This document shows, piece after piece, positions 39,101-51,500 of a DNA stretch of 64,000 nucleotides. Made by a program: the position numbers and the translations under genes. Position 1 is the first letter of the stretch; each line of letters opens with the position of its first letter. Source of the DNA: Watersipora subatra (taxonomy: Eukaryota > Bryozoa > Gymnolaemata > Cheilostomatida > Watersiporidae); assembly GCF_963576615.1 (NCBI RefSeq), contig NC_088709.1, positions 76,304,538-76,368,537 of the forward strand. The letters run 5' to 3'. The notes under the pieces are model-generated. The model made no database searches. It was not told where the DNA came from and saw nothing but the letters and a program-made list of their open reading frames with translations.

Positions 39101-42100
39101 CACTGTATAACAAGTGGTGTAACACTGTTATTGTAACCTGAGGGTGCACTGTATAACAAGTGGTGTAACACTGTTATTGTAACCTGAGGGTGCACTGTAT
39201 AACAAGTGGTGTAACACTGTTATCGTAACCTGAGGGTGCACTGTATAACAAGTGGTGTAACACTGTTATTGTAACCTGAGGGTGCACTGTATAACAAGTG
39301 GTGTAACACTGTTATCGTAACCTGAGGGTGCACTGTATAACAAGTGGTGTAACACTGTTATCGTAACCTGAGGGTGCACTGTATAACAAGTGGTGTAACA
39401 CTGTTATTGTAACCTGAGGGTGCACTGTATAACAAGTGGTGTAACACTGTTATTGTAACCTGAGGGTGCACTGTATAACAAGTGGTGTAACACTGTTATT
39501 GTAACCTGAGGGTGCACTGTATAACAAGTGGTGTAACACTGTTATCGTAACCTGAGGGTGCACTGTATAACAAGTGGTGTAACACTGTTATTGTAACCTG
39601 AGGGTGCACTGTATAACAAGTGGTGTAACACTGTTATTGTAACCTGAGGGTGCACTGTATAACAAGTGGTGTAACACTGTTATTGTAACCTGAGGGTGCA
39701 CTGTATAACAAGTGGTGTAACACTGTTATTGTAACCTGAGGGTGCACTGTATAACAAGTGGTGTAACACTGTTATCGTAACCTGAGGGTGCACTGTATAA
39801 CAAAAGGGTTTGAAAGTAGATCGGCATGGCATCTGTGCCATTGTTATAATCATTGTTATATTCCAAGTTGTGCAGAACTGTACGATAGTGTTAGTCAGAT
39901 GGATTTTGTTATATTTAGCTGAAGTTGTATTATGTTTTATGTATTATATTTTGTGTGTCATATATTATGGCATTCAACATTCCAGCATTCCTAAGATGCA
40001 CTTTACGATTGGGATGATGTGTCGAGAAGCACACAATCCTCTTATACCCTGATTGATTAAGGAAACTATCTCCCTCTCTCCTACCTTCTGTTGAATAGAG
40101 TCAACCGTGTTCATTAGAATGCATTGCTACTGGAGACAAATATTGCTAGAAACAAGATCAGCACATAATGGTCATCCACTCTGGCAAGCCTTGCAGGTGC
40201 TAGATTAACTGGCTATCCCGACGACAATGCAACATAGCATCTGCAAGAATTAAGAATGAGCGTTGCTACAGAATACATACTTTGATGGCTGTAACATGGG
40301 ACACACTCATCTCGCTTTTCTCAAACTTTCACCATTTCTGAGTAGCATTACAACCTGCCCAAGCACTCGCTGTTACGTGTCAAATCCTGAATAACTCACT
40401 GAAAATGATAAGCTTGGAGATAAAGCCTTCCCAGAACTGATTTCATCATTAGTGTTGTACACTCGGTATAAGGTTGGTCCGAAGGACTTTGCACAGCAAT
40501 TGTAATAGTTTCTTCGAGAGTACGGTTGACGAGAAAACGTGAAATGAGGACAGTTTCGCAGTTTCTTGTTGTCACTTTTTCAAGTTTTAGCTTGTATTTT
40601 TGTGTGAAACTTCCTGGTAATGAAGAAGCTTTAAAATACCCAACATATAGCAGTCAAGGACTACTGCTCATTACACATCTTCTGACTAAAAACTATTGGT
40701 CAAGGGCTATTTTGATATCTATTCCACTATAGCTTCCTTCACACCCAGTCCCAGAAGCATCAGGCATCAAAGTTTAGTTGGTAGATGCTAATTATACTGC
40801 ATCACTCCGTCATGCAAACCTGACCAGTACAAGTAGAGTAGGCAGGTTCCCGTGACCAAAGGGAACCAGTACAAGAAGAGTAGGCAGGTTCCCATGACCA
40901 AAGTGAACTAGTACAAGAAGAGTAGGCTGGTTTCCATGGCCAAAGTGAACCAGTACCAGAAGAGTAGGCAGGTTTCCATGGCCAAAGTGAACCAGTACAA
41001 GAAGAGTAGGCAGGTTCCCATGGCCAAAGTGAACCAGTACAAGAAGAGTAGGCAGGTTTCCATGGCCATAGTGAACCAGTACAAGAAGAGTAGGCAGGTT
41101 CCTATGACCAAAGTGAACCAGTACAAGAAGAGTAGGCAGATTCCCATGGCCAAAGTGAACCAGTACAAGAAGAGTAAGTAGCTTCCCAGGGCTAAAGTGA
41201 ACCAGTACAAGTAGAGTAAGCAGGTTCCCATGACCAAAGTGAACCAGTACAAGAAGAGTGGGCAGGTTCCCATAGCCAAAGTGAACCAGTACAAGAAGAG
41301 TAGGCAGGTTACCATGGCCAAAGTGAACCAGTACAAGTAGAGTAGGCAGGTTCCCATGTCCAAAGTGAACCAGTACAAGAAGAGTAGGCAGGTTACTATG
41401 GCCAAAGTGAACCAGTACAAGAAGAGTAGGCAGGTTCTCATGGCCAAAGTGAACCAGTACAAGAAGAGTAAGTAGGTTCCCAGGGCTAAAGTGAACCAGT
41501 ACAAGTAGAGTAAGCAGGTTCCCATGACCAAAGTGAACCAGTACAAGAAGAGTGGGCAGGTTCCCATAGCCAAAGTGAACCAGTACAAGAAGAGTAGGCA
41601 GGTTACCATGGCCAAAGTGAACCAGTACAAGAAGAGTAAGTAGGTTCCCAGGGCTAAAGTGAACCAGTACAAGTAGAGTAAGCAGGTTCCCATGACCAAA
41701 GTGAACCAGTACAAGAAGAGTGGGCAGGTTCCCATAGCCAAAGTGAACCAGTACAAGAAGAGTAGGCAGGTTACCATGGCCAAAGTGAACCAGTACAAGT
41801 AGAGTAGGCAGGTTCCCATGTCCAAAGTGAACCAGTACAAGAAGAGTAGGCAGGTTACTATGGCCAAAGTGAACCAGTACAAGAAGAGTAGGCAGGTTCC
41901 CATGACCAAAGTGAACTAGTACAAGAAGAGTAAGCAGGTTCCCATGACCAAAGTGAACCAGTACAAGATGAGTAGGCAGGTTCCCATGACCAAAGTGAAC
42001 CAGTACAAAATGAGTAGGCAGGTTCCCATGACCAAAGTGAACCAGTACAAGAAGAGTAGGCAGGTTCCCATGGCCAAAGTGAACCTGTACAAGAAGAGTT

Positions 42101-45100
42101 GGCAGGTTCCCATGACCAAAGTGAACCAGTACAAGAAGAGTAGGCAGGTTCCCATGGCCAAAGTGAACCTGTACAAGAAGAGTTGGCAGGTTCCCATGAC
42201 CAAAGTGTACCAGTACAAGTAGAGTAGGCAGGTTACCATGACCAAAGTGAACCAGTACAAGTAGAGTAAGCAGGTTCCCATGACCAAAGTGAACCAGTAC
42301 AAGTAGAGTAAGCAGGTTCCCATGACCAAAGTGAACTAGTACAAGTAGAGTAGGCAGGTTCCCATAGCCAAAGTGAACCAGTACAAAATGAGTAGGCAGG
42401 TTCCCATGACCAAAGTGAACCAGTACAAGAAGAGTAGGCAGGTTCCCATGGCCAAAGTGAACCTGTACAAGAAGAGTTGGCAGGTTCCCATGACCAAAGT
42501 GTACCAGTACAAGTAGAGTAGGCAGGTTACCATGACCAAAGTGAACCAGTACAAGTAGAGTAAGCAGGTTCCCATGACCAAAGTGAACCAGTACAAGTAG
42601 AGTAAGCAGGTTCCCATGACCAAAGTGAACTAGTACAAGTAGAGTAGGCAGGTTCCCATAGCCAAAGTGAACCAGTACAAGAAGAGTAGGCAGGTTTCCA
42701 TAGCCAAAGTGAACCAGCACCAAAATTGTCTCTCACCGCTCCTGCTCAAGTCACAACAGCCTCCATTCCCCTTATTATTGTCTTCTTGCTCAACAGTATA
42801 TGTCAGCATATGACTGTACTGAGAGTATTTGGATTACAGTAATCTCTCCCCTCTTGTATGTCGGGTTTTTTCTGGCCTTCATTTGACCTTCACACTGTCA
42901 GTCTCATCAATAAGACAAGAATGGAAAGCACACAGTCTATTGAAACAAAATTCTTCTAGCAATGAGCTGGTTGATAAAGTGATAAAAATATAATTTCTAG
43001 TAAGAATAGTTCAAGCTTTCTAACTATTGAATGGAATGAGACCCCTACTCCTTCATAGCCAATCTTTAGTAATCATAGACCCTAAATCAAGTGAAAGCGA
43101 TAAGAAGAAAGTTGTCTATACAAATCAATAATACCACAGTTACTGTACAGTCGTTAGATTATAAAGCTAAACTTAGTCTTTCCTTTTTCAAGGGCCAAAA
43201 GGGTGTGTGGCACAATTAGGCTATTATCATGTATTTTACTGTTGGTACAACGTAAAATCTCTATAACGTAAACGTTCTCATAACGGACTATTTACATTGT
43301 ACGAGTGTCCACTAACTGTATACCTATTGTATCATGTAGTATGTAACAAACATTCACTTAGGCTTACTTATAAACTATGAGTTATCCTCTATATGCCTCG
43401 GCAACAATATGTAACCAGAACGATAGTTATATTTGTCTCTTTAGTGATATTTACTCTATCAAAAACTTTTGCTATAATGCAAGCATTTGAATATCTTAGC
43501 CTATAAACCTTGACTTATAAACCACTGAGCCACAGTTCTTAACTGACGTACCGACATGCGCACTTATCCACTGTCAATAGACCTCGGCTCAGCTAACATA
43601 CACCCTTGTGTAGCCTAATAGTGACTACTAGAGACTACCATGATTCCCCTGAAACTGTGAGTGGTGTATGGATTGAGGCGTTCAGATTCCAGCTGCGTAG
43701 AGAAACCCGGGGCATTCAGCTACTTACCTTACTCCTAGTGACTCTGCTATGAGGGTTGGTTTCAATGACTTCCTATCGATTTGACCATTGATGGGTTTGA
43801 CTAAATCATCTGCAGGTCTTCAGTGTTTGTGTGAGGTGATTTCTCATCACTCACTATCCATCGGCATATTCTATCACAACAAGTAAAAATTATACGATCT
43901 GCTTTCAAATTATTTTTTTTGAGAAATCTTTTTTCATTTGTATCTTTAAGAGATCTTTGTATCTTTGATGTATACTAAGTATATATCTGTAATTTATGAA
44001 AATATTTCCCATTGTCTCTGAAACTTTGGCTCCATGCCACATACATTAAAGAGGTTGTCTGCTCTTTGAGAATATTTTTTCTGATTTACCTAAAGATTCT
44101 CCTTTCACATCCTCCTGTAAAGGCTCTTCCCTCAATTTGTTTAAAGGTTGGCTTGCAACAAAATTCACATTACAGTTATTTGATATGAAAGGATTCACCA
44201 TGTCTTACTCTGTTGTGTTGTAGGTGCAAAATATGTGGAAATGTGATTACAAGCTCTTAAAAGCTCAAAAACGAACGGAAAATCGCAGCAACAAGAGACC
44301 GCCGTAGTTTGGATTCTCTTTCCAAAACGGCTCAAATGTGACGTAGATGTGAGAGATGGTTTCTGTTTACACTGTCATGCAACCATAATCGTCGAAATGT
44401 TTTCACAAGTATACTTCACGCATTCAATAAAACCATGTCTATTGTTCTTACGCGTCTGTTTTATCGTCATCGTAATGCTGTCACTTTCAGCAGTGATATC
44501 CTATAACTTACCGTAAAAATTTGTTCAATTTTTTAGCCTTAGTTTGAAGGAGTACATATCATTGTGTGATAATCATGACGAGCCTGTTGGTCGCTTGTGA
44601 TAATCGAAAAGTGCTGCAGAAATTATTTGCGAAGTATTGGGTCACATGATTAGATTACGACTTGACGATTGAATAATGCCGAAACAAAACTGTAAAGTAG
44701 CGAGCATCTATATTTGATACAGGGTCTCCAGTAAAACCTGAAGTGTTTGTCATAAACTAGTGCTACGATAAGTTTTATATTGCGCTTTTTATTGGCCTTT
44801 CAATTCATGTGAGAACATCACGTGACAAGACAATAACTAAATTTCATGGTTCTGTCATCGAAATAAAGAGATTCCAATCTACGGCGGCTTTTCGTTTTTG
44901 AGCTTTTAACAGCTTGTAATCACATATCCACATACAGTGAAACTCGGATAACTTGCCCTCGGATAGCTCGAACACATGGTTAACTCGAACGGGTTTGTTT
45001 GTTCCGTTCCCACGCAATGATAACTTGCTTTAAATAATTCGACCATAACTTGGTTAACTCGAACAGTTTTTTTGCCCAACGGCTACGAGACGGTTGTTAT

Positions 45101-47490
45101 CACTTTAGAATATCACTTTATTGCAAGCCATAGAAATAAACAACAACTTTTAGTAGTTCTTAGGCGTCATTATTACCACTATCGGCAAAATGTTTTCGTT
45201 AACGACTTTTCTATAGGTTTGCAAAAAATCAAATTTTACCAAACTTTCGCTTGGGGATTGCCCTCCGCAAGCAAGGAGAAGCGAGGTAACCTTCAGATAA
45301 GCTTTAAGAAAAATCGGCAAAGCTGGTTTTTGTTCAAATGCTCAAAAGAAAAATATGTCTTTTTTTCTGAGAGTTTCAACCGCGATCAGGTTTTGCCTAT
45401 TTTAATCTGAAAACATCCTGGCAGTTACATCACCTAAAACAAACAAACGAATCTCAAGTAATAAAAGGAAAATATTTATAATTTCTAATAAAAATTGTTA
45501 AAACATTACATGAGAGGTCCCTTAACTTGCAACAAGCAATCAATGCTTTTGATTTATATATAGTTTGTATATGTACTGATAAATACAATAATACACGCAC
45601 TTGTGACAGCGTTCTCATAACTTGAACGCTCTGATAACTCGAGCACTTCCTCTCGGTCCCGTGAAGGTCGAGTTAGCCGAGTTTCACTGTATTTGGCACC
45701 TACAACACAACAGAGTAAGACATGGTGAATCTTTTGATACCAAATAACTGCAATGTGAATTTTATTGCAAGTCAACCTTTAAGACTTACACCACAATCGC
45801 AAAAGCCTTGTAGTTCATAGATGTAACCTGTAACCATAGTACATAATTTCAATAGTTCTAGCTCTATGCAGTTGCAGGATAAAATAACATACATTGCGTG
45901 ACAACTCCGCATTGATACACAAATGGCATTCTATAGCTATAATACTGCTAAGAATTGGTATGTTGAAATGTCTTGCAAAAGACAGTCTGTCATGTAACCT
46001 CTACATATGATATATGTTGATATCTAGTAACCCTTTACATATGATATATGTTGATATCTAGCAACCCTTTACATATGATATATGTTGATATCTAGTAACA
46101 CTTTACATATGATATATGTTGATATCTAGTAACCCTTTACATATGATATATATTGATATCTAGTAACACTTTACATATGATTTATGTTGATAACTAGTAA
46201 CACTTTACATTTTGTACATATGATATATGTTGATAGCTAGTAACACTTTACATATGATACATGTTGATATCTAGTAACACTTCACATATGATACATGTTG
46301 ATATCTAGTAACCCTTCACATATGATACATGTTGATATCTAGTAACACTTTACATATGATATATGTTGATATCTAGTAACCCTTTACATATGATATATGT
46401 TGATATCTAGTAACCCTTCACATATGATACATGTTGATATCTAGTAACACTTTACATATGATATATGTTGATATCTAGTAACACTTTACATATGATATAT
46501 GTTGATATCTAGTAACACTTCACATATGATATATGTTGATATCTAGTAACCCTTTACATATGATATATGTTGATATCTAGTAACCCTTTACATATGATAT
46601 ATGTTGATAACTAGTAACACTTTACATATGATATATGTTGATATCTAGTAACCCTTTACATATGATATATGTTGATATCTAGTAACCCTTTACATATGAT
46701 ATATGTTGATATCTAGTAACTCTTTACATAATTATGATATATGTTGATATCTAGTAACACTTTACATATGATATATGTTGATAACTAGTAACCCTTTACA
46801 TATGATATATGTTGATATCTAGTAACCCTTTACTTATGATATATGTTGATAACTATTAACCCTTTACATATGATATATGTCGATATCTAGTAACCCTTTA
46901 CATATGATATATGTCGATATCTAGCAACCTTTCACTTATGATATATGTTGATATCTAGTAACCCTTTACATATGATATATGTTGATATCTAGTAACCCTT
47001 TACATATAATATATGTTGATATCTAGTAACCCTTTACATATGATATATGTTGATAACTATTTCATGAAAGCGCATTCTTCCTGCTTTAGCATTCTTGTAA
47101 AATATTGTAAAGCTTCATGTCTATATGATATACTAAAACTAAACAAGCAGATGAAATGAGAGAGAAATTCTCTCCTTTATAACAGTTTCTGTTTTGCAGC
47201 CTGAACACCCACATCCAGGGATACACTTCGCTGGTACGAGTCGAGTGGCTTACCTTCCCGATACTGACAAAGGACGAAAGGTTGAAAACCTTTTGCGCAA
47301 AGCTTTTGACAGGCGACTAATATTCTGCGTGGGACAATCAATTACAACTGGCATAGACAACAGTGTAGTCTGGAATGATATCCACCATAAGACAAACACT
47401 CATGGTGGGTCCTCAAGCTATGGATATCCTGATGCCGAGTACTTGGACAGAGTGATTGATGACTTGAAAGCTAAGGGAATAAGCTATTGA
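35808..47490 (+). CDS. RING-Deltex (DTX3-like) E3 ubiquitin ligase (spliced)
   Basis: CDS joins 35808-36140 and 47200-47490 (phase-0 intron of 11 kb), 207 residues from ATG 35808 or 189 from ATG 35862; the latter has the better context, and the 'acctgccag' just before it could instead be an acceptor of an upstream exon. It has a C3HC4 RING ('FCPICMDC', 'LPCSHQFCEEC', 'CPTC') directly followed by a DTC domain ('GGTMTTTR', 'LPGYEGYGCITIQYNIPPG' to IQG, then 'PEHPHPG' to 'LKAKGISY'). Human DTX3 has the same RING-DTC order but is longer (about 350 residues). Expected role: ubiquitin transfer, with DTC possibly using NAD+. It lies 1 kb downstream of its TRIM-fused paralogue. Confidence 0.88.
36141..37058 (+). 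other. Start of the DTX3-like intron
   Basis: No coding frame recognised. A tRNA-like SINE candidate lies at about 36466-36535: 'tccaatggtagtcatatggt' and 'gtcgggtttaattct' are A- and B-box-like. Confidence 0.4.
37059..37912. mobile_element. TTAA-flanked MITE, copy 1
   Basis: Begins AGGTTGACTTGCAACAAAAT and ends with its reverse complement, flanked by TTAA on both sides (37055-37058, 37913-37916). Long terminal inverted repeats of roughly 170-200 bp. TTAA target choice is that of piggyBac and Kolobok transposons; I cannot assign the family. No transposase inside. Two further copies occur at 44145 and 59205. Confidence 0.85.
38466..39803. repeat. 46 bp minisatellite, about 29 copies
   Basis: Unit 'aagtggtgtaacactgttat' followed by 't/c gtaacctgagggtgcactgtataac'. 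Copies are nearly identical except for one T/C position, which alternates irregularly along the array. Confidence 0.95.
39804..40821 (+). other. Intronic stretch, nothing recognised
   Basis: Between the 46 and 42 bp arrays. Small open frames exist (for example 39810-40052) but show no domain or coding bias. Confidence 0.4.
40822..42725. repeat. 42 bp minisatellite with higher-order structure, about 45 copies
   Basis: Unit 'gtgaaccagtacaagaagag' followed by 'taggcaggttcccatgaccaaa'. Variant units recur in blocks: the 'agtaagtaggttcccagggc' type at about 41171, 41468 and 41637, and a six-to-seven-unit block at 41930-42240 repeated at 42380-42610. The 637-residue minus frame (period 14 residues) is a repeat artefact. 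Confidence 0.95.
42726..44144 (+). other. Intronic stretch, nothing recognised
   Basis: No gene, array or element recognised; moderately AT-rich unique-looking sequence. Confidence 0.4.
44145..45778. mobile_element. TTAA-flanked MITE, copy 2, with nested insert
   Basis: Same terminal sequence as the copy at 37059, flanked by TTAA (44141-44144, 45779-45782). It is interrupted at 44935-45689 by a pogo/Tigger-type nonautonomous element; without it the copy is about 880 bp, like copy 1. Confidence 0.85.
44935..45689. mobile_element. Nonautonomous Tigger/pogo element nested in MITE
   Basis: Flanked by TA, ends CAGTGAAACTCGGATAACT and its inverse 'gagttagccgagtttcactg'. Its right part (about 45360-45680) matches the left end of the full Tigger element at 53452 in reverse orientation, including 'acatcctggcagt' and 'tcacctaaaac'. 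It is an internal-deletion derivative of that family or a relative. Confidence 0.8.
46005..47060. repeat. 34 bp minisatellite, about 31 copies
   Basis: Unit 'tttacatatgatatatgttg' followed by 'atatctagtaaccc', with variants ('ataactag', 'cactt'). The array ends about 140 bases before the acceptor of DTX3-like exon 2. Confidence 0.95.
47200..47490 (+). CDS. DTX3-like exon 2: DTC second half and stop
   Basis: Acceptor 'tctgttttgcag', phase 0, 96 codons plus TGA. Contains 'YLPDTDKGRKVENLLRKAF', 'LIFCVGQSITTG', 'WNDIHHKT' and 'GYPDAEYLDRVIDDLKAKG'. It has the same length as the last exon of the TRIM-Deltex gene, with about 60 percent similar residues by eye. Confidence 0.95.
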   Translation, partial: PEHPHPGIHFAGTSRVAYLPDTDKGRKVENLLRKAFDRRLIFCVGQSITTGIDNSVVWNDIHHKTNTHGGSSSYGYPDAEYLDRVIDDLKAKGISY

Positions 47491-48163
47491 TAAATAGAGT
47501 TCACTTATGCATGTCAGATGTCATTCTTACTGCTTTTATCTCAACATAAAACCTTTGATTAGTTTTTTAATTATTATTATACACTTCAGATTTTTAATAA
47601 TATACATGTATGTTAAATGTTTCAAAGATATTTCATCTTTTAAATGACTATTTTCTCTGTCATTGGTTCAACGGCCATTGGCCATGAATATTGACTTTAA
47701 CCGCCAAGTCACAAGATCACTACAATGTCCGTAATGCTGACCGATGCAGTGCCTCTGACAGGCCATCATAGTTTTCCAATGTGCTGACATTCATGTGCAT
47801 TTTACACCCTAATCAATGTTTACCCTATACCTCTACCACCATTTCTCTTACAATTTAGATATCCAGTATGCTTGTAGACCTCAAGCAACTGATAGAAATA
47901 ATCCTAACTCCTTGTGTGATGATCATTACTCCATTGATGACTAGTGTAAATGTACTATAGTACGTATTTGTTACCAAACCAATGTCACATGAAATTACCG
48001 TATGCTACAGAACCTAAATTGGTAACTTTCCTTGTAATACTAAAAGTGCATTAATTCACTAGTAAACGCAAGGCACCAAAACTACAATATAATCCTTCTG
48101 TAAGGCTATGAAACAGATTTTGAAATATTTAAATGAAAAACTTCATGAGAAATGCCAGCACCT
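47491..48163. other. Convergent intergenic region
   Basis: Lies between the 3' ends of the DTX3-like gene (+) and the DHRS7B-like gene (-). No coding frame or array; AT-rich. Confidence 0.4.
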
Positions 48164-48169
48164 TTTATT
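48164..48169 (-). promoter_or_regulatory. Polyadenylation signal of DHRS7B-like gene
   Basis: AATAAA on the minus strand, 174 bases after the stop codon at 48343-48345. Confidence 0.5.
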
Positions 48170-48342
48170 TCTTGAGCAACTCAGAGAATCATTGAAAAAC
48201 CATTGACATGAAATATTTTACATTTAGTAACAGTTTATATGACAAATCATCAAATAATTCCAAGCTACAACATGAGTGTAGAAAACTAAGGAAATTTTGG
48301 TCTAAAAAAGTAATCGAATGAAGTTGCTTTCTCATGTTATCA

Positions 48343-48521
48343 TCAGTCCTGAGTAGACATAACTGTGTGAAAGAGCCACGGGCTAATTACCCGGATATAG
48401 ACAAACATCCTGTGAAGCCATGGACCTATCAGGTAGTCTGTTTCATATGTCCTGATGGCAGCAATTATTTCCGATGCACAATATTCAGGGGTCATTCCTG
48501 CCTGCAGGGTGGATTTCAGCT
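48343..48521 (-). CDS. DHRS7B: DHRS7B-like last exon
   Basis: Acceptor 'gaattgcag', completes a Glu codon with the previous exon, then encodes 'TPEYCASEIIAAIRTYETDY' and the hydrophobic 'FVYIRVISPWLFHTVM' tail before TGA. This tail matches the end of DHRS7-type proteins. Confidence 0.8.
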
Positions 48522-51500
48522 CTGCAATTCAAACAATAACAATAGTTCCAACATTGCAAGAGTAGACCTTCACCTGACTGAGCAGGCAAGCTGCCTGACA
48601 AGCATTACCAAACTTTATGGGTCAACGATGCTCCCCTGACAGCTCATTTATATTTCTATGTGATTTACATCACATAAACTTGAAGTTGTCTCCTCTACTT
48701 CATTTAAAACAACCGCTGCATGTCAATGCTAATTTGCTTCACTACGACCAACTTATGACTACCAAATGTTTTTGTAAAAAAGGGGTGAATCCTTTAAACC
48801 ATAAATGATGCATTGACAGCAAAAAAAAGCGAGTTTACTTAGTGAGTGTACATAAATCTACAACGTGTTATATTCTTATATTCAACAAGCCATTGTAGAA
48901 TGAGATAGAAAGGAAAGAACGATCAGATACTAAAACCTTGCGCCGATGTCTACGGTTGGGAATTTGACCCATAGACATCGGCCTTTATTTTAACTACTCA
49001 GAGATTGTAAGCAGCAGCTCTAGTAGTTTGTCTCTCGGCTCAAGTTTGGTCTTTCAGGTGTTTGCATATTATTTAGAAGTTACAACCAGAAATTGGCTAT
49101 GTGCTGACTAGTAGAACAACTAAAGGGTGACAGATCACTCGAGTGATCATTTTATGGTATTTGGCTATGTGCTGACTAGTAGAACTAAAGGGTGACAGAT
49201 CACTCAAGTGATCATTCTATGGTATCTGTAGGAAGTAGACTCTCTAGTGGCTATTTCCATTTAATTTGATACCTTTGCTGCCCTCCGAGTCAGCAGCCTA
49301 CCATATAGAATTAATAACTCCTATAGCGTACAAATTATAACATATAAATTATGAACAATTAAAAATAAGCTTCTTCAGGCATGAGGTAGCCAACCTACAG
49401 TTTGTTCAACCTTTCTTCCAAAGTCATTGATACTACAGTAATATACATTTGCAACTGCTAACTGGAGGAGCCATTCAGAGCAGGACTTGCATCACCAATG
49501 GTAGGAATGAATATTTAATCGCATGAACTACTTGTGTTTTCAAAGCAAGGAACGACAACTATTGTACCAAGGTCAGACAACGAACAGTTTTTAAATACAA
49601 AAGAAGGGCTATTGTGGAACATTCTGTACATGCTCCATAACAAATATGCTTGCAATATGCAATATTTAGGCTAGGAAAATACAATAGAAACTCTTTGTCT
49701 ACCAGACAGCATCACGAGAAAGATGCTGACTAACCAAAAGTGTTATATGTCTGTATATCTAGAGGTCAGCTAAAGAATAACTATACAGGTGAATAACATA
49801 ACAAACGTTTTACCTCAGCTAATCACAAATTAAAAGTACATAGAGATAAAAAACAAACCAGTGCATGCTAATCTCACAGCCACCAAAAAAGGCTCTGTGA
49901 ACTCCCCTATATTACATGTATATTCCAGATTAGTACTTCTGAAAAGCCTTAGTTCACTCACCCTGTAGACGCTGTCCGCTGAGGGGGCTACCCTCTCCAC
50001 TGAGTGTGGCCTGCGCGAAGGGGGTTGTTACATAGCTTGGGCTCACCACCAGCACGTCTATATCGTGCCTCTTATTTTCACTCCTCAGGCTATCACAGAA
50101 TGCTTGGAGAGCGTGCTTTGATGCTCCATCTATTAGGAAAAAAATGTCTGGTTCCATCTTTCTAAGGCCACACAAAGCTTTCCACTGGAGTACATATAAT
50201 ATATTACTTCTCCAGAATAGAACTGCATTAAATTGTTTCAAGTGTAAAAAGGAACGCGTAACTCTTGAGTATATGTAGGACAGCACAACTCCAAAGAACT
50301 GAAAAGTCCCTGAGTATATGTAGGACAGCACAACTCCAAAGAACTGAAAAGTCCCCGAGTATATGTAGGACAGCACAACTCCAAAGAACTGAAAAGTCCC
50401 TGAGTATATGTAAGACAACAGAACTTTCGAACTCCTCAACATACAACGTTTATCCGATCTACAGGCTCTTTCACAAGCTAAACCCATTGTAAGTTAGAGC
50501 AAATATTCCTATAAAATTATATAGTATTCTGCTCCATCTATTTAATAATAATTACTTCAATTTATATATAGTCATGCCCTGACATACAAGTGCCTCAACA
50601 TATAAGTGCCCCGACATACAAGTGCCTCAACATTCAAGTGCCTCAACATTCAAGTGCCTCAACATACAAGAAAGTCAAAATAGAAACAGACTTTTAAGCA
50701 AGTTTCTTCCTTGAGATACGAGTACCCTTTGATATATGAGCACATGAGCTGATTCTCGATGGTCACTACATGGTCATGTGTGCGAGAAGCTGTTTTCAAA
50801 AACAGCATCACTGGGTCTTTCTCCTCGAATAAAATTGAAAAAAGCTGTTAAAAAGTTGGCTAAAAGTTATAGTGAATGTGATACAAAAAGAGCCAAATCG
50901 ACAAATAACAAAAAATTAAGACGACAAAATTGAAGTAAGTTGAGTAAAAGATTAAAACTTAACTTTATGTGTGTGTTTAATAAGCAAAATTCATTTAAGT
51001 TAAACTAAAATTTTCTGCTATGTAGCATCACGAAAGTATATTGTACCGAATGAGTTGCCGTCAAGTCTCTAACAAGCCATCCTTAGCCACTATGTCTGTC
51101 TCAAAAGTAAAAACTCCATAGAGCGGCGTACATAAAACATTACATTTTGTTGCATATTTTAACAAATAGGTATGTGTTATTTTGTTAGCGTACTGAATTA
51201 GAAAAAGTAAAAACACATTTTTCAACCGTAATATAATATAATGGTTTAAGTGATTTTCATAGTATGGTGATGGATCAGCTTGTATTTAGTTATTTTATAG
51301 TAGTAATAGTGCCTTGAGACACGAGTAAATTGACATACGAGATCAATCTCAGATCACACTTAGCTCATATGTTGAAATATGACTGCGTTAAAACAAATGA
51401 TTAAATAAAATTATGCGAAATGCAAAAAACTAAATCAAATGAAGTAAACTAAACTAAAAATCAATTAATAAAGTGATTTTGTTATTCCATCATTAAATTA

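Noticed and set aside
38466..39803. Regular 46 bp repeats resembling a CRISPR array
   Set aside because: There are no unique spacers; the units are contiguous copies, and the host is a eukaryote. The same holds for the other arrays.
40810..42723. 637-residue minus-strand frame with a 14-residue hydrophobic repeat
   Set aside because: It is the translation of a 42 bp minisatellite. The repeat length alone explains the open frame.
45072..45410. 112-residue plus-strand frame
   Set aside because: It lies within the nonautonomous Tigger element and corresponds to noncoding terminal sequence of the full element. No domain.
47660..47760. tRNA-like 'ttggttcaacggccattggc' segment
   Set aside because: No B box at the right distance, so no support for a SINE or tRNA.
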